From Anastrepha obliqua (Eukaryota; Arthropoda; Insecta; Diptera; Tephritidae), in NCBI RefSeq assembly GCF_027943255.1, contig NC_072893.1:114141784-114205783 (forward strand): a stretch of 64,000 bases of DNA, given 5' to 3'. Position 1 is the stretch's first letter. Each line of letters starts with the position of its first letter. The position numbers and the translations under genes were made by a program. This document shows positions 54,383 through 64,000 of this stretch, one piece after another. Under the pieces are notes generated by a model. It saw nothing but the letters and a program-made list of their open reading frames with translations, had not been told where the DNA came from and did no database searches.

Positions 54383-54940
54383 GGGGTTTTTAATAAGAGG
54401 TGTTATTTTGATATTCAAAGAAAAACGCTATTTTTTAGTAGAAATGATCGGATGTTTATTTCATTATAAAGAGGAAGGTATAATGAAGGTTCATAGTGGA
54501 AAATAACATCAGGCAAATGCCCACCACGACAACGCTTACAGAACATTATCCTTTTCATGAAATTTTCCATAACCGAATTGCAAAGTGGCTGCCCCATGTC
54601 CTCGATAGCCTCACGAATTCCATCTTTGAGGTCTTGAATCGACCCTGGGTTATTGGAGTATACCTTCTCTTTCACGTGGAGCCAAAGAAAAAAGTCACAA
54701 GGTGTTCAATCACAAGATCTCGATGGCCAATTGTGATCACCTCTTCGAGAGATAACACGGTCCGGAAACTTTGCCCATAAAAGATCAATGGTTTCGTTGC
54801 TTGTGTGGCACGTAGCGCCGCCTCGATGAAAATAAACGTTGTCCAGATCAATACTATCCAATTGCGGCCATAAAAAATCGGTAATCATCTCTCGATAGCG
54901 CAATCCATTCGCCTGTAACACCTGTTATTGGAAAACCCTT
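54383..54940 (-). mobile_element. Tc1/mariner-group deletion derivative, 558 bp
   Basis: Inverted ends: ggggtttttaataagaggtg at 54,383 and the complement of aagggttttccaataacagg at 54,940, with TA on both sides (54,381-54,382; 54,941-54,942). The minus strand codes for the transposase C-terminal half: RYREMITDFLWPQ, YFHRGGATCHTSNETIDLL, FPDRVISRRGDHNWP, then EKVYSNNPGSIQDLKDGIRE and RCRGGHLPDVIFH. The second catalytic block reads HRGGATCH where QQDGATCH is usual, so the catalytic Asp is lost, and the DNA-binding half is deleted. The frame shifts near 54,700. Confidence 0.85.
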
Positions 54941-55035
54941 TACCAAATTTTTGTTGAATTACTTAAAGAACTTTGTATGCGTGACAAATTGTCTTTAAAA
55001 TGTGCGTTTTGTTTTTAAATAAATGTGTTATGGTT

Positions 55036-55656
55036 ATGTACAATTTAATTTATGAGTTTTTTGTTAAGAGAAACTCTTTTGTTAAGAGAAGGACGTTTTT
55101 GCTATATTGAGGCTTTGTAACAAGATAAGGTACTATTTTTGCAAAAATGTCGTTATGGTTTCTGCAGTTTTTTTCTTTTTTTTTGAATTTTTTTTGCTTA
55201 TTTTTACGAATGAATACACCTCTTGATGCCCTATGTCCCACTAAGAATTGAGAACCGGAAACAATTTCACCACTATAGTTTTAATTCGCATTCAGTAAAC
55301 TCAAACGCTTTTTAAAATGTGTAAAAAGGGTTTCAATGTTAAGAAAAGTTCATATTCTGGCGTAACCTTAAAAGGAGCAAAAAATTAATTTTGCACTTTC
55401 AAAATATAAAATTTTATAAGAATCAGCAAATTTTCATTAGCTCTAAAATCTTCTCAGAGTGATTTTTTTTTTTTTAATAATACAGTTTTTTTTAAACTTA
55501 CATTTCCGTAGCCTTAAATTAAAAAACAGAAACAAACACCAAACTTAAAAGCATTAAATTTGTTGCGAAGAGCAAATTGTTGGCAACACTGAACAACTCA
55601 GCTAATGTGACATCACGTACTCCCTGATGGGCGCAATTTCGTTTCTATCATTCTTG
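55036..55656 (+). repeat. 636 bp dispersed repeat, copy 2
   Basis: Direct-orientation homologue of 36,230-36,865, running from atgtacaatttaatttatga to tctatcattcttg. It differs by scattered substitutions and by a roughly 30 bp longer segment near 55,165-55,215. No coding potential. Left flanking sequence differs between the copies. Confidence 0.85.
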
Positions 55657-55659
55657 CAA

Positions 55660-56150
55660 GCGAGCGATTGCACACAGCTAAACGTTGAACGAGATCTTTG
55701 AGCGCTTAAAGAATTGTATCAACTCTGATTTAATATAACATTTTATCCTTAGCCGAAATCTGGGTTAGTTGAAGGGCGCTAAAAGATATTATGCTCAGTG
55801 CTTGAAGCAGTTCTAATTAAAACATTTGCCTTTCTAGATTCGTATGTAGGCTGAAATAAAAAAAAAATAAAAGTTAATAAAATAAAAATAAAAAACAAGA
55901 TTTTAATATGGCAAGAATGCAAGGATTCATGCACAGGTTTGCCTCACCTATCTCGGCCTAATGCAGAGAAAAATTCAGTTTTCCTCCTTGAACTGGCTAG
56001 GGGGTGGTGTTCAGACATTCAGATACTTGAGGACTAACGAATAGAATTTTGCTGTGATTAATGCGGATCTAGTTCTAAGTTTTTTGAATCGAACAAGAAC
56101 AAGCTCTTTAGAATTGTTGCAGTACTTAAAAGACCCACTGGTTGGTTCCT
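55660..56150. other. non-coding, nothing recognised
   Basis: No domain or inverted repeat was found. An A-rich run occurs at about 55,858-55,895. Confidence 0.4.
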
Positions 56151-56154
56151 ACGA

Positions 56155-56290
56155 CAGTCGGTTCTAAGTAACCGGAACGACCAGATTTATATCCGGGCAA
56201 ATACTGGCACTTCAACAGTATTATCCACACATATAGGTATATTGAGAATGTGTATGCTGCGATAACAACAACAATAATAACAACCCGCTG
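56155..56290 (+). repeat. short dispersed repeat with CAA tail, copy 3
   Basis: cggttctaagtaaccggaac, agatttatatccgggcaaat, then cttcaacagtattatcc and ataacaacaacaataataac at the end: the same order as the copies at 21.3 and 62.96 kb. Confidence 0.65.
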
Positions 56291-56323
56291 GTAGAGACAA
56301 AATAATCTACTTCTGACATTTAA

Positions 56324-56998
56324 GGGCCTCGCCTAATTTGATTTGAATGGTGTTTTTTAATTGTTTCTTTAAAAGCGTGTAAATCGGAAACGAAAAAAGA
56401 TTTTTTATTTCTGTTTTTAGTATTTTATTTTCTAATCTATTGCTAAAAAATAAAAATTTCTTTTTTGCCGTAAAATGTTCATTCAAATAGTTGTGAGCCT
56501 TCAAAAAATGGTCTTCACATAGACAATGGACATACATATAGCCGGTTCTACTTAACCGATTTTGATGAAATAAAATTTAAATGCCGTAAAATTGATGTCG
56601 TTATCGTGTGAACTGCGATCATTTGAAAAAAAGATATTTAGTATTTTTATCGGACCTTTAAAGTAAAAACAGGGCCAAAAAACAGGTTTTCATCACTGAA
56701 CGTCCGCCATTTCGTCAAATTTTATTTCTTTTAAAGATTCTGCTTTACACGATAACGTCGTTTATACTGAACAAGAACCTTTTTGTGTTTTTAATTACAG
56801 ATGCCTGTGAGCCACGGAATCCGTGTTGCCAGCGACACACCTTTTTTTAGAAGACCATTTTTGAAGGCTGACAACTTTTTGAACGAAAATCGTGTGGCCG
56901 AAAAAAGAAATTTATTTTTTAACAACAGATGAAAAAATAAAATATTAAAAAGAAAAATAAAAAATCTTTTTTCCTTTTTGTTGTATGAGGCGAGGGCC
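56324..56998. mobile_element. TTAA-flanked MITE, 675 bp, GGGCCTCGCC ends
   Basis: It begins gggcctcgcctaat at 56,324 and ends gaggcgagggcc at 56,998, with TTAA on both sides (56,320-56,323; 56,999-57,002). The ends are complementary over about 12 bp with one or two mismatches. There is no coding sequence. Like the MITE at 45,164 it has a piggyBac-type target, but the ends are unrelated. Confidence 0.75.
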
Positions 56999-57002
56999 TT
57001 AA

Positions 57003-59255
57003 GTAAATAAAAGGCTTTTGAAGGCTGAGAAGAATCATATCTTCTTTAGGATTTTTTTTAACATAATAAATGAAATATTTTTTTTTAAACATGTAGCGTA
57101 CAAAAATATCTAAGGCAAATATTTGAAAATTATTTTGTGAAATTTTCATTTCAAAATATTTAATCAGTGATCTCACGGACGGTGGAATACACTGCCGTTA
57201 TGTGGATGTGCATCCCACAATTTTGAAAGAAAAATAGAATTTTGGGAGAAAAATAAAGTTTTGGTGGAAAAATAAAATTTTGTATTTTCAACAGAGTTGT
57301 GTACTAAACAAACAAAAAATACTATTTTTGATTCAATTTGCTACACGTATTGTCTTATAAATAATTTGCGATAAAAAAATCCTTCATTTGAACTTTGCTG
57401 ATTTTTATCTTCAAGAAATAAGCATAAATTACATAAAATGGATAAATTTATTTTTTTGGAAAACTTATATCCACCGATTTTAAAAATAGATTTTAGAAAA
57501 AATTGCAATAAGCGACCTAGTGCGACCTAAGTCTAATGAGTAGAACTTCCCAAGGTTCCAAGAAAATATTATATGTCCCAAGCTTTTGTTCAGCCAATTG
57601 AGTTCATATTGAGAGAATACATATTGCAGGCAAAATTTAATAATTCAGATAAAAAATATTTTTTTGAAATTTTCAAGCCCATGTAATCTCTTAAGAAGAA
57701 AATAAAACAATTGCAACCTCCTATTTGCACACAATCAAAATTCTATAACTCTCGACACGCCACTGTAATTCTCCCGCCCATCTTCCTATTATTAATTCAA
57801 CCATTCCAACCTAACCAACCACCTGCTTGACATGCTTTGTGTGCCCCACTGACCGCCTGTGAGCGAATACGCTTACTTGCCGCTAATCGAGTGGTCGAGA
57901 AAATAATTGACTATTCCGCATTACGCTCACTTCATTATTGTTGTACTTGTACAAGTACAATAATCACGATACCTAACTGAGTGTGGTGCTCCCTACCCAA
58001 CCGCCCTACAATAGTTAAAACATGTGCTTGCACTTACGGCTCACTGAACACTTGCACGTACAAAAATTTAATATTTACCTGCCGTGTAGAGAAAATGCCA
58101 CGCTGCAAAATGATGCGCTGTTAGTGAATATTCGGGAAAGGAATAAAATTGTATACTTAGTTTAAAATTATGGCGGGTTTTTGGGGAATATAGAAACTAT
58201 CTGAGACTGTTTTATACTTTTTTTCGAAAATTTTGGTTTGTTGTAGTAGTGCTGCAGTTGCCGAATATTCAAAAGATAATTAAAAAGATACATATAATAT
58301 ATAAGATGAAGCTGGATAATTTTGTGATACTGACTCATGACTCATCACTCACTCATGTACATGTTTTTAATCCCATCTTAATAAAATATGCTCAGTTTAG
58401 CCCGAGAAGAAAAGCGTTAGAGTTCCCAAAGTAATTGAATCACCTGGACTTAACGAAATATTGCATAGCATACTTTAATGTTTACTTAGGCCAGTGATAT
58501 ATACATACTTACGGATTCAAGCAATCTACTCGTGGGACTTAGTCTGTTCTACGCATAACTCTAAAGCGTTTCGTATAGCTTAACTATCAAAAAAATTAAA
58601 AACGGTGTTTTCGTTTCAGATTGAGTCTTAAGCAACAATTGAAATTGATTTGGGATCAAGGTTTAGTCGGTTCCATGGCGTTTTGCTGGTTTTCAAGCTA
58701 AAAGTTGGCTATACACGAGTTTGCTTATGAAAAAAGGAAATTTAAAAGACAAGTAGCTCAATTTTCACAATGTCAGACAAACCTTAATAAAAGCTTGTCT
58801 CATTGAATGTAAGTAAAGTGTCTTGAAATAAACTCGTAGATAGAAATTTCAGAGCTTCTGAAGCCATTGCAGGTGAGAAATTTTGCAAAAAATTTTTCTT
58901 TTAATATACCAGAAAATGGAAAAAATTTTTATATCTGTTCTCAGGATTTCGTGTCCATAGGTGGATCTGGTAGTGTGACTGTCTAATTGGGGTGTTTTTG
59001 GCAGCAAAATTATTCGCACGCTCTAAGCAACAAAAATTAGATATTGACAAACACACAAAAACAAAAAAAAAAAAAAACATTTAAAAGGACTCGAACTTTG
59101 GTACTTTTTATTTTTTATTTAATTATATATTTATTTAGTCTATGAAACAATAATTTGTTGAGACTATTTAACAATTATATGATACTTAAACTAGGGCATC
59201 GAATTAAGAATACTAGTAAAAATGGTTTTATGCAAAGAAATATCAAAATCGCAAA
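57003..59255. other. AT-rich non-coding DNA
   Basis: An approximate short tandem repeat of aaaattttg(g)gagaaaaata type occurs at about 57,218-57,285. No gene or element was recognised. Confidence 0.5.
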
Positions 59256-59269
59256 ATGTTAAAATTTGG

Positions 59270-59420
59270 TTAAATTACCAAATACCCCTTCATATAGTGC
59301 ATTACGGGCATGACTTTTTCTAGTATTATCTGAATAGAAAGCAAACGAAGCTAGAAGATGCCTCTGCGGAGCATTAAAATTTATTCTTTCCAAAAGTGAC
59401 TGACAGTAAGGCCCTTGGAT
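59270..59420 (-). pseudogene. possible non-LTR ORF2 C-terminus
   Basis: LLERINFNAPQRHLLASFAF and YEGVFGNLTKF resemble the end of Jockey/CR1-group ORF2 proteins (R.NF..P.R..R....F). This is one short match without supporting upstream domains. Confidence 0.35.
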
Positions 59421-59599
59421 AATGTAAAAAGTAAAAATTAAAGATAAAATTGACCTGCTTTTGACGAGCGATATCAAAATGAGCAACTTAATCAATTGTA
59501 ATAATGATAATAATTGCAAATTTACAAACTTTTTAATAAATTTGTTCATAAACTTGCTTACAAAATTTTTCTGTAGCAAGGAAACACAAAAATCCATAC

Positions 59600-61700
59600 C
59601 TATTTAACTACGTACAAATAACTTGCAGGCCTTGTTTTTAATTTGAAGACCCGTTCAAATCGATTCAGCTAACTTGAATTTTTGGAAGACTTATTCCATT
59701 CACCTAAAATTACAACTTTATTCATTTGTTCGGAGGATTTGTGTACTAATGAATATATCATTTTTGCTTATTCTGCTTCATCCAATTAAAGTGATGTGTT
59801 TAGTAAGAATTTCTGGGCAGGCTCTATGGCATATATTTATAGATACAGCTTTGAAAGGCACAGATGATTAATAAAATTTAAGTACTTCCTATCATCAATT
59901 TATTTAAATAGCAAATTATAATGCGTAAAACTTCGTCCATTTTCCTATTTTATTAACATAAGACTAGCCCATAGCTTCGATTATTAGTGCAGGTTGTGTT
60001 TATCGTAATTTTGATGGTAATAAATGTAACAATAATAATAATAATTATAAGATGATGTACGAGAAAGTAACTGAGTTTGCGGAATATGATAGATATCACG
60101 AGTTTTGCCGCGAATTTTTGACCTTGAACATTTTTATAGCAACACTCTTATAAATGTTTTAAATATTTAAAAAGTAAAAATTACCTGTTTAAGCTGCATA
60201 AAAATGATTTTACCACTTCCTTTTAGATCATGTCTTCCGCAACCTTACATCCCGTGAGTACCCGACTTAAATTCTTTGTGGGAAGACCAATACTTGTATG
60301 CTCATCTGTATTTGAGCAAGTAAAGCGATTGTTTAATTGAGCTTAGCTCCAGAAGAAGGCCAAATAAATTTCAGCGCCAAAAAAATTAGGCTGTTAAGTA
60401 AAATAATTCTTTGATCAGTAGATAATAATTTTCATGAAGATATTTGGATTTCTGCCAAGTTATAAAGGCATAAAATGAATTAACATGAATAGAATTTATT
60501 CCATTCACCTCAAATGACATTTTTAACCATTTCTTTGACTGTTTTATGTTGCTGCCAAAATTATATAAGACATAAATGTGTTTCAAGATAAAAAGTATTA
60601 CTTTTAATAGATTTTTTTTTATTATCTTTATTTAGGCTCGTTTATTAGTGACGGTGAGGTAAATAATATCCAACTAAATTGCGAAAAATGAACATTTTAT
60701 TGAGGTTTGGAAATTAAAGGCAGTAATCGATAAAATTATTGCATATAGGAAGTCACCTTATCTCGTTTTGAATAATAACAACAATATGTAAAGATATTAT
60801 ATTTTCTCTGACAAATGCACATATGACAAATACGTATACTAATACGTACTCGAATTTCACCCACATGATCAGATTTTCCCCACAGGGTGTGCGCTATGAG
60901 AATATCTCTTGTATGAGTATTTGAATTAGTAATTAATATAGACTAATAATGCATACTAGCAACAACAACTAAATTGAGAGTATGAAGTAACTACTATTAA
61001 AATGCTAGCGAGTAACTACATATGTATGAAAACATGATTACATACATACTATAACTAATTAATGCAGTGAGAGTATGAGCACTGTTAAGCATAGGGAGTA
61101 GTGTAAAGGAACGGGAGCAGTTCTGGTTGCGCCGAGTACAATTACAGCATTACGGGTATGTGTGTATGGTTTGAGAACATGAGTATTAAAAATATAAGTG
61201 AATGAAAAAAGTGTAATGTGAGTAATGAGTTATGAGCGCTACGTTATTACATATAATATAATATTTTTTGGTGAGTTCAAAATTTATTTTTGATTTGCGC
61301 TTTTGTATTTTGATTTCTTACTTTATATGGAGAACGCGTCGTAAGCGAATAGTGAACACAAAGCGCGCGTTCAATGTTAGTTTTTTAGTCGTGAACGGGC
61401 GGCCAAAGCGTGACAATTGATTGAAAACGTTGAAAGGTGTTGAAGTGAAGCGCATAAAAAATCGCAGTAATAAAAAAATACGCCAAAGTGCTATGTAATA
61501 GAATTTATCAAATTTTTCGAATATTTCGTATGCGTGCAAAGACATTTTTCCATACAAATTGTTGCTGGATTAGCAAGGTGTAAAAATTGTTTGCTGCAGA
61601 AGCACGTAAATAAAATAAATTTATTATTTTAAATTTTGCGTGATTGAAATAAGTTTTATTTGAAAAAAAAAAACAAATATATAAGTGCTTTTTTTTAAAT
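59600..61700. other. non-coding DNA upstream of the secreted-protein gene
   Basis: No coding exon was supported. It should contain the promoter and 5' UTR of the gene starting at 61,706. A tatataag motif at 61,677-61,684 lies only about 22 bases before the ATG, too close for a TATA box of that start, so the promoter position is unresolved. Confidence 0.45.
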
Positions 61701-61705
61701 ACGCA

Positions 61706-62154
61706 ATGAGTGCATTAAATAAACGAAATTCTAGCCGCTGCCATTTCGCCGTCACGCAAATGTTATTGTTATTGGCAATATGCGCCTACTCCTCCTTAGT
61801 CAGTGTGCCAAGGTGCGCGGTAAGTAATGTAAAAGGTCAAATATTTATTGCTCGCATGAATTAAAAAAAAAAATAAATAAATTCATTCAAATTAAAATGC
61901 GCATATTTAATTTTGTTAATTCTACAACAATAACAAGAGAAATAATTCACTACTAGCTGGCGATTGAATCGTTGGAGGAATCAGCAGTGGCAAGCGATTC
62001 GAAGGAGGACTTCGAAGAGGGTTTCGCTGCCGATACGTTACTGGCGAAAGATACAATATTGAAAAAGAATCCTGCGAATATTGGCAACAAGCTGAAGGAT
62101 TTGTGGGAGCAGATACCCGAGTATATGGTCGATGGTGGGGAAATAAAGAAGTGA
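61706..62154 (+). CDS. small secreted protein, two exons, unknown family
   Basis: Exon 1 is 61,706-61,819 (38 codons) and exon 2 is 61,957-62,154 (65 codons and stop). The 137 bp intron has a strong donor (gtaagt at 61,820) and acceptor (ctactag ending 61,956), both phase 0, so the frame reads straight across. The start ATG has an acceptable fly context (gcaATGa). The product is 103 residues. Residues 1-~18 are polar/basic (MSALNKRNSSR...), then a hydrophobic core MLLLLAICAYSSLVSV, with likely signal-peptidase cleavage near SVPRCA, close to the exon junction. The mature part is acidic and cysteine-free: LAIESLEESAVASDSKEDFE near its start and KDLWEQIPEYMVDGG near its end, with a KK pair before NPANIGNK and a C-terminal KK. 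I do not recognise the family; no function is proposed. It is the only gene here that looks like host DNA under constraint. Confidence 0.85.
61820..61956 (+). other. intron of the secreted-protein gene
   Basis: GTAAGT donor, TAG acceptor, 137 bp, AT-rich including an A-run at 61,863-61,874. Its length is typical of fly short introns. It separates the signal-peptide exon from the mature-protein exon. Confidence 0.85.
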
Positions 62155-62265
62155 AGCGGCGAAGAGTCAACAAATGAAAATTAGCAGCGCCGGCTGAAAT
62201 AGCAAATAGTTTTAGAATTGTACTGAGGAGATTTTCGTAAAACAAAAAAATGCAAACAATGCACT

Positions 62266-62271
62266 AATAAA
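62266..62271 (+). promoter_or_regulatory. candidate polyadenylation signal
   Basis: AATAAA, 112 bases after the stop codon of the secreted-protein gene and the first canonical hexamer downstream. Further candidates occur at about 62,506 and later. Confidence 0.6.
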
Positions 62272-62279
62272 TAATTGGG

Positions 62280-62955
62280 TTGCTTCTACATATATCCATT
62301 CGTACGTATGTATGTATGAAAACAGGTGTGTTTAAAATTCTTGCTAAATGCTCTATTTTATTTAGATAAAAATTGTGTACAGAGATTATCTAAATTGTTT
62401 AAATTTTTCTTTTGTTTTTTTTTCTAGCTCAAATGTGCATTTTCTCCAGCGCAGCTGTCTCGTGAAAGCTTAATGAGATTGCATGCAATAATACAAAACC
62501 AACGAATAAAATATAATATGTAGATATGGCACTTTTTACAATATTTATTCACCGAAGGCCCTAGAAGCCAGTGTGCTAATTAAATTAGGGTTATATTGTG
62601 TATATTCCTTAAAATAAATATTAATATATTAATTTATTATCATTTTTTTTTAATTTAGCGTATTTTTTAAACTAATCTTACTCGTATAAGCAATAATAAA
62701 AATAATAAGTTTGTTATCAATTCTAGTATTAAATAACATAAACATTATTGTTGTAAGTGCTCGCATACCATATATCTCTCGAGTGGTGCTTATTTCCAAA
62801 ATAACAACTAAATTGGATGTAAAATTTATTTTAATATATTATATACGATAATGAGATTTTAATTAAATATAGTTGAACAAATTTCTTAGATACAAATTTT
62901 TATTCTAAACTACTGAGATGATGCCTATGACCCCATCTGCAACATTCCCACGATA
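62280..62955. other. non-coding DNA, 3' of the gene
   Basis: AT-rich, possible 3' UTR in part. No other feature was seen. Confidence 0.45.
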
Positions 62956-62961
62956 GAAGGT

Positions 62962-63083
62962 TCTATGTTACCGGAACAAACCGGATTTATATCCGCCCAA
63001 GGGTTGTCGCTCCAAAATCATTCCCCGTATATGCAAGAGGAATATTTGTACAGCTACAACAACAACAACAACGCACAACATCG
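62962..63083 (+). repeat. short dispersed repeat with CAA tail, copy 4
   Basis: The best preserved copy: aggttctatgttaccggaac, ccggatttatatccgcccaa, tcattccccgtatatgcaag and a tail ctacaacaacaacaacaacg. It contains two short palindromic segments (ccggatttatatccg; attccccgtatatgcaagaggaat). Likely a non-autonomous retroposon. Confidence 0.7.
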
Positions 63084-63303
63084 CATCGATGATTCCAGCG
63101 AATGGGTTATAGGCGCAAAGTGGTCATAGACGGAGCTCAAAAAAAAAAAAGCAAAAAATCTTGTTTACACTTCAAAAGAATGACACATCCTGATTCCAAT
63201 AGTCTGTTGACGACTCTTCAACATGATAATAGTTGGCACATTTTCTAATGCAATTTAATTCTAATAACAGCCTCTGTAGAAAAGATTTTAAAATATACCT
63301 ACA
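63084..63303. other. non-coding, nothing recognised
   Basis: Includes an A-run at 63,139-63,150. No feature was supported. Confidence 0.4.
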
Positions 63304-64000
63304 TACCTTTTTTTTGTGGTGGGTGAGGTAGGGTTTAAAATGCCTTCGCACTTACAACGACCGTCGTCCACTGCGTCGTGTAGTGTGGCCACCAAAACGA
63401 TCCCTCCTCCCCTTCTGGGGAGACACCCTTCCCGGAACTGCTTTCTATATTGCTTCGGGAGGGCCCAGAACGGCATCCATAAAGCACCAATTCTATTCAC
63501 CCACGTCTGGGTCCACCATATTTGCAGCCAGCTTTCATGCTATAGGCTTATCTTCTTGTGTTTCTATCTGTGCGGCTTCGCTTTGTTGCAGTGTGTCGAG
63601 GTCAATCTTTTTTTTTCGTAGTACGTTCTCGGTGTATTTCTTTACCGCGTTCCAGTTGTCCTCGCGTTCGAGCATTTTGCTGATTATATTGCTCGCCGCG
63701 ATGTCGGCAATCTGCTCCCTCAGAGCACTTCTTTTCGCGAGCCATCTGTTACAATTAAAAACCATGTGTTCGGCGTCATCGCTCAGCGCTTCGCAGTATA
63801 TGCATTTGGAATCGGTTACCTTGCCCATGCGGTAAAGGTATCTCCGGAAGTATCCGTGGCCCGAGAGGAACTGTGTTAAGAAGTAGTTCATTTCCCCGAA
63901 GTTCCTTTGGACCCATTTGAAAATTGATGGGATAAGTTTGGCCGCCGATTTGCCACTCGGTTCAGTGTCCCATCGGCTTTGCCACCGCAATATGGTTTGG
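63304..64000 (-). mobile_element. R1-clade retrotransposon, 3' part, runs off the window
   Basis: Antisense copy of the family at 32.1-36.2 kb. The poly(A) end is the T-run at 63,308-63,315; the 3' UTR (63,316-63,534) matches 35,949-36,204, including tgtaagtgcgaaggcatttt and ggagggat(c/t)gtttt. The ORF2 C-terminus begins at 63,535 and continues past the end of the window. Confidence 0.88.
63535..64000 (-). CDS. R1 ORF2 C-terminal region, partial
   Basis: The frame is open across the whole available stretch to the window edge (stop at 63,537-63,535), so this end is intact here. It shows RWQSRWDTEPSGKSAAKLIP, NYFLTQFLSGHGYFRRYLYR and the complete zinc motif CIYCEALSDDAEHMVFNC, followed by RWLAKRSALREQI and a polar tail. 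It is homologous to residues ~860-1000 of the ORF2 at 32.9-35.9 kb, and here the second zinc cysteine is present where that copy has Gly. The 5' part lies outside the window. Confidence 0.87.
   Translation of the reverse strand, partial: QTILRWQSRWDTEPSGKSAAKLIPSIFKWVQRNFGEMNYFLTQFLSGHGYFRRYLYRMGKVTDSKCIYCEALSDDAEHMVFNCNRWLAKRSALREQIADIAASNIISKMLEREDNWNAVKKYTENVLRKKKIDLDTLQQSEAAQIETQEDKPIA

Noticed and set aside
59259..59597. 112-codon antisense frame as a membrane protein gene
   Set aside because: The hydrophobic, Leu/Phe/Lys-rich first half reflects AT-rich DNA and the last part resembles a non-LTR C-terminus; no splice or start context supports a host gene.
61922..62245. 107-codon antisense frame over the secreted-protein gene
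   Set aside because: It overlaps the spliced sense exon and is Ser/Pro/Leu-rich with no features; explained as a shadow.
1..64000. CRISPR array, bacterial operons or ribosome-binding sites
   Set aside because: No regularly spaced identical repeats; introns and the TE repertoire show this is insect nuclear DNA, where such features do not apply.

Overview
The window is eukaryotic nuclear DNA from a dipteran insect, most likely a tephritid fruit fly. It is AT-rich and intergenic or intronic in texture, has spliceosomal introns, and is packed with insect transposable elements: R1-clade, LOA/I-type, Jockey-type and RTE-like non-LTR retrotransposons, mariner/Tc1 relatives, piggyBac, Merlin, a tRNA-derived SINE and several small terminal-inverted-repeat elements. 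No database search was possible, so the organism is inferred from the repeat repertoire.

Layout. 1-1.4 kb is unique-looking non-coding DNA. 1.5-8.5 kb is a TE mosaic: an RTE-like scrap, half a mariner, a long decayed LOA/I-type element, a roughly 1 kb element with ~110 bp inverted repeats carrying a deletion-fused arthropod transposon protein, and a Jockey-like endonuclease scrap. 8.5-10.5 kb is non-coding. 10.6-13.5 kb holds LOA and RTE tails and an R1 tail lodged in an antisense LOA copy. 14.5-17.5 kb is a minisatellite interrupted by a Merlin element whose transposase has one intron. 17.5-23 kb is mostly non-coding, with a 232 bp MITE and an R1 tail inside another non-LTR element. 23.1-27.5 kb is a Jockey-like element split exactly at a TTAA by a 2,033 bp internally deleted piggyBac. 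28-32 kb is a chain of antisense non-LTR and Tc1 scraps. 32.1-36.2 kb is a nearly complete R1-clade element with both ORFs open. 36.2-37.8 kb is a 636 bp repeat followed by a dead mariner. 40.6-42.1 kb is a decayed piggyBac transposase. 42.6-44.6 kb is a LOA tail split by an R1 insertion with a 15 bp target duplication. 45.0-46.1 kb is a SINE split by a TTAA MITE. 46-57 kb is a series of mariner/Tc1 deletion derivatives, RTE pieces, MITEs and the second copy of the 636 bp repeat. 57-61.7 kb is largely featureless AT-rich DNA.

The only convincing host gene is at 61,706-62,154 (+). It has two coding exons joined by a 137 bp phase-0 intron and encodes a 103-residue protein with a signal peptide and an acidic, cysteine-free mature part. 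I do not recognise its family. The window ends in the 3' part of another R1 copy (63.3-64.0 kb, minus strand).

The other coding regions do not form a pathway; they are independent mobile elements, often nested, so the insertion order can be read directly from target-site duplications and reading-frame continuity. Both ORFs of the R1 copy at 32.1-36.2 kb are uninterrupted, but it appears 5'-truncated in ORF1 and has lost one zinc-binding cysteine in ORF2.
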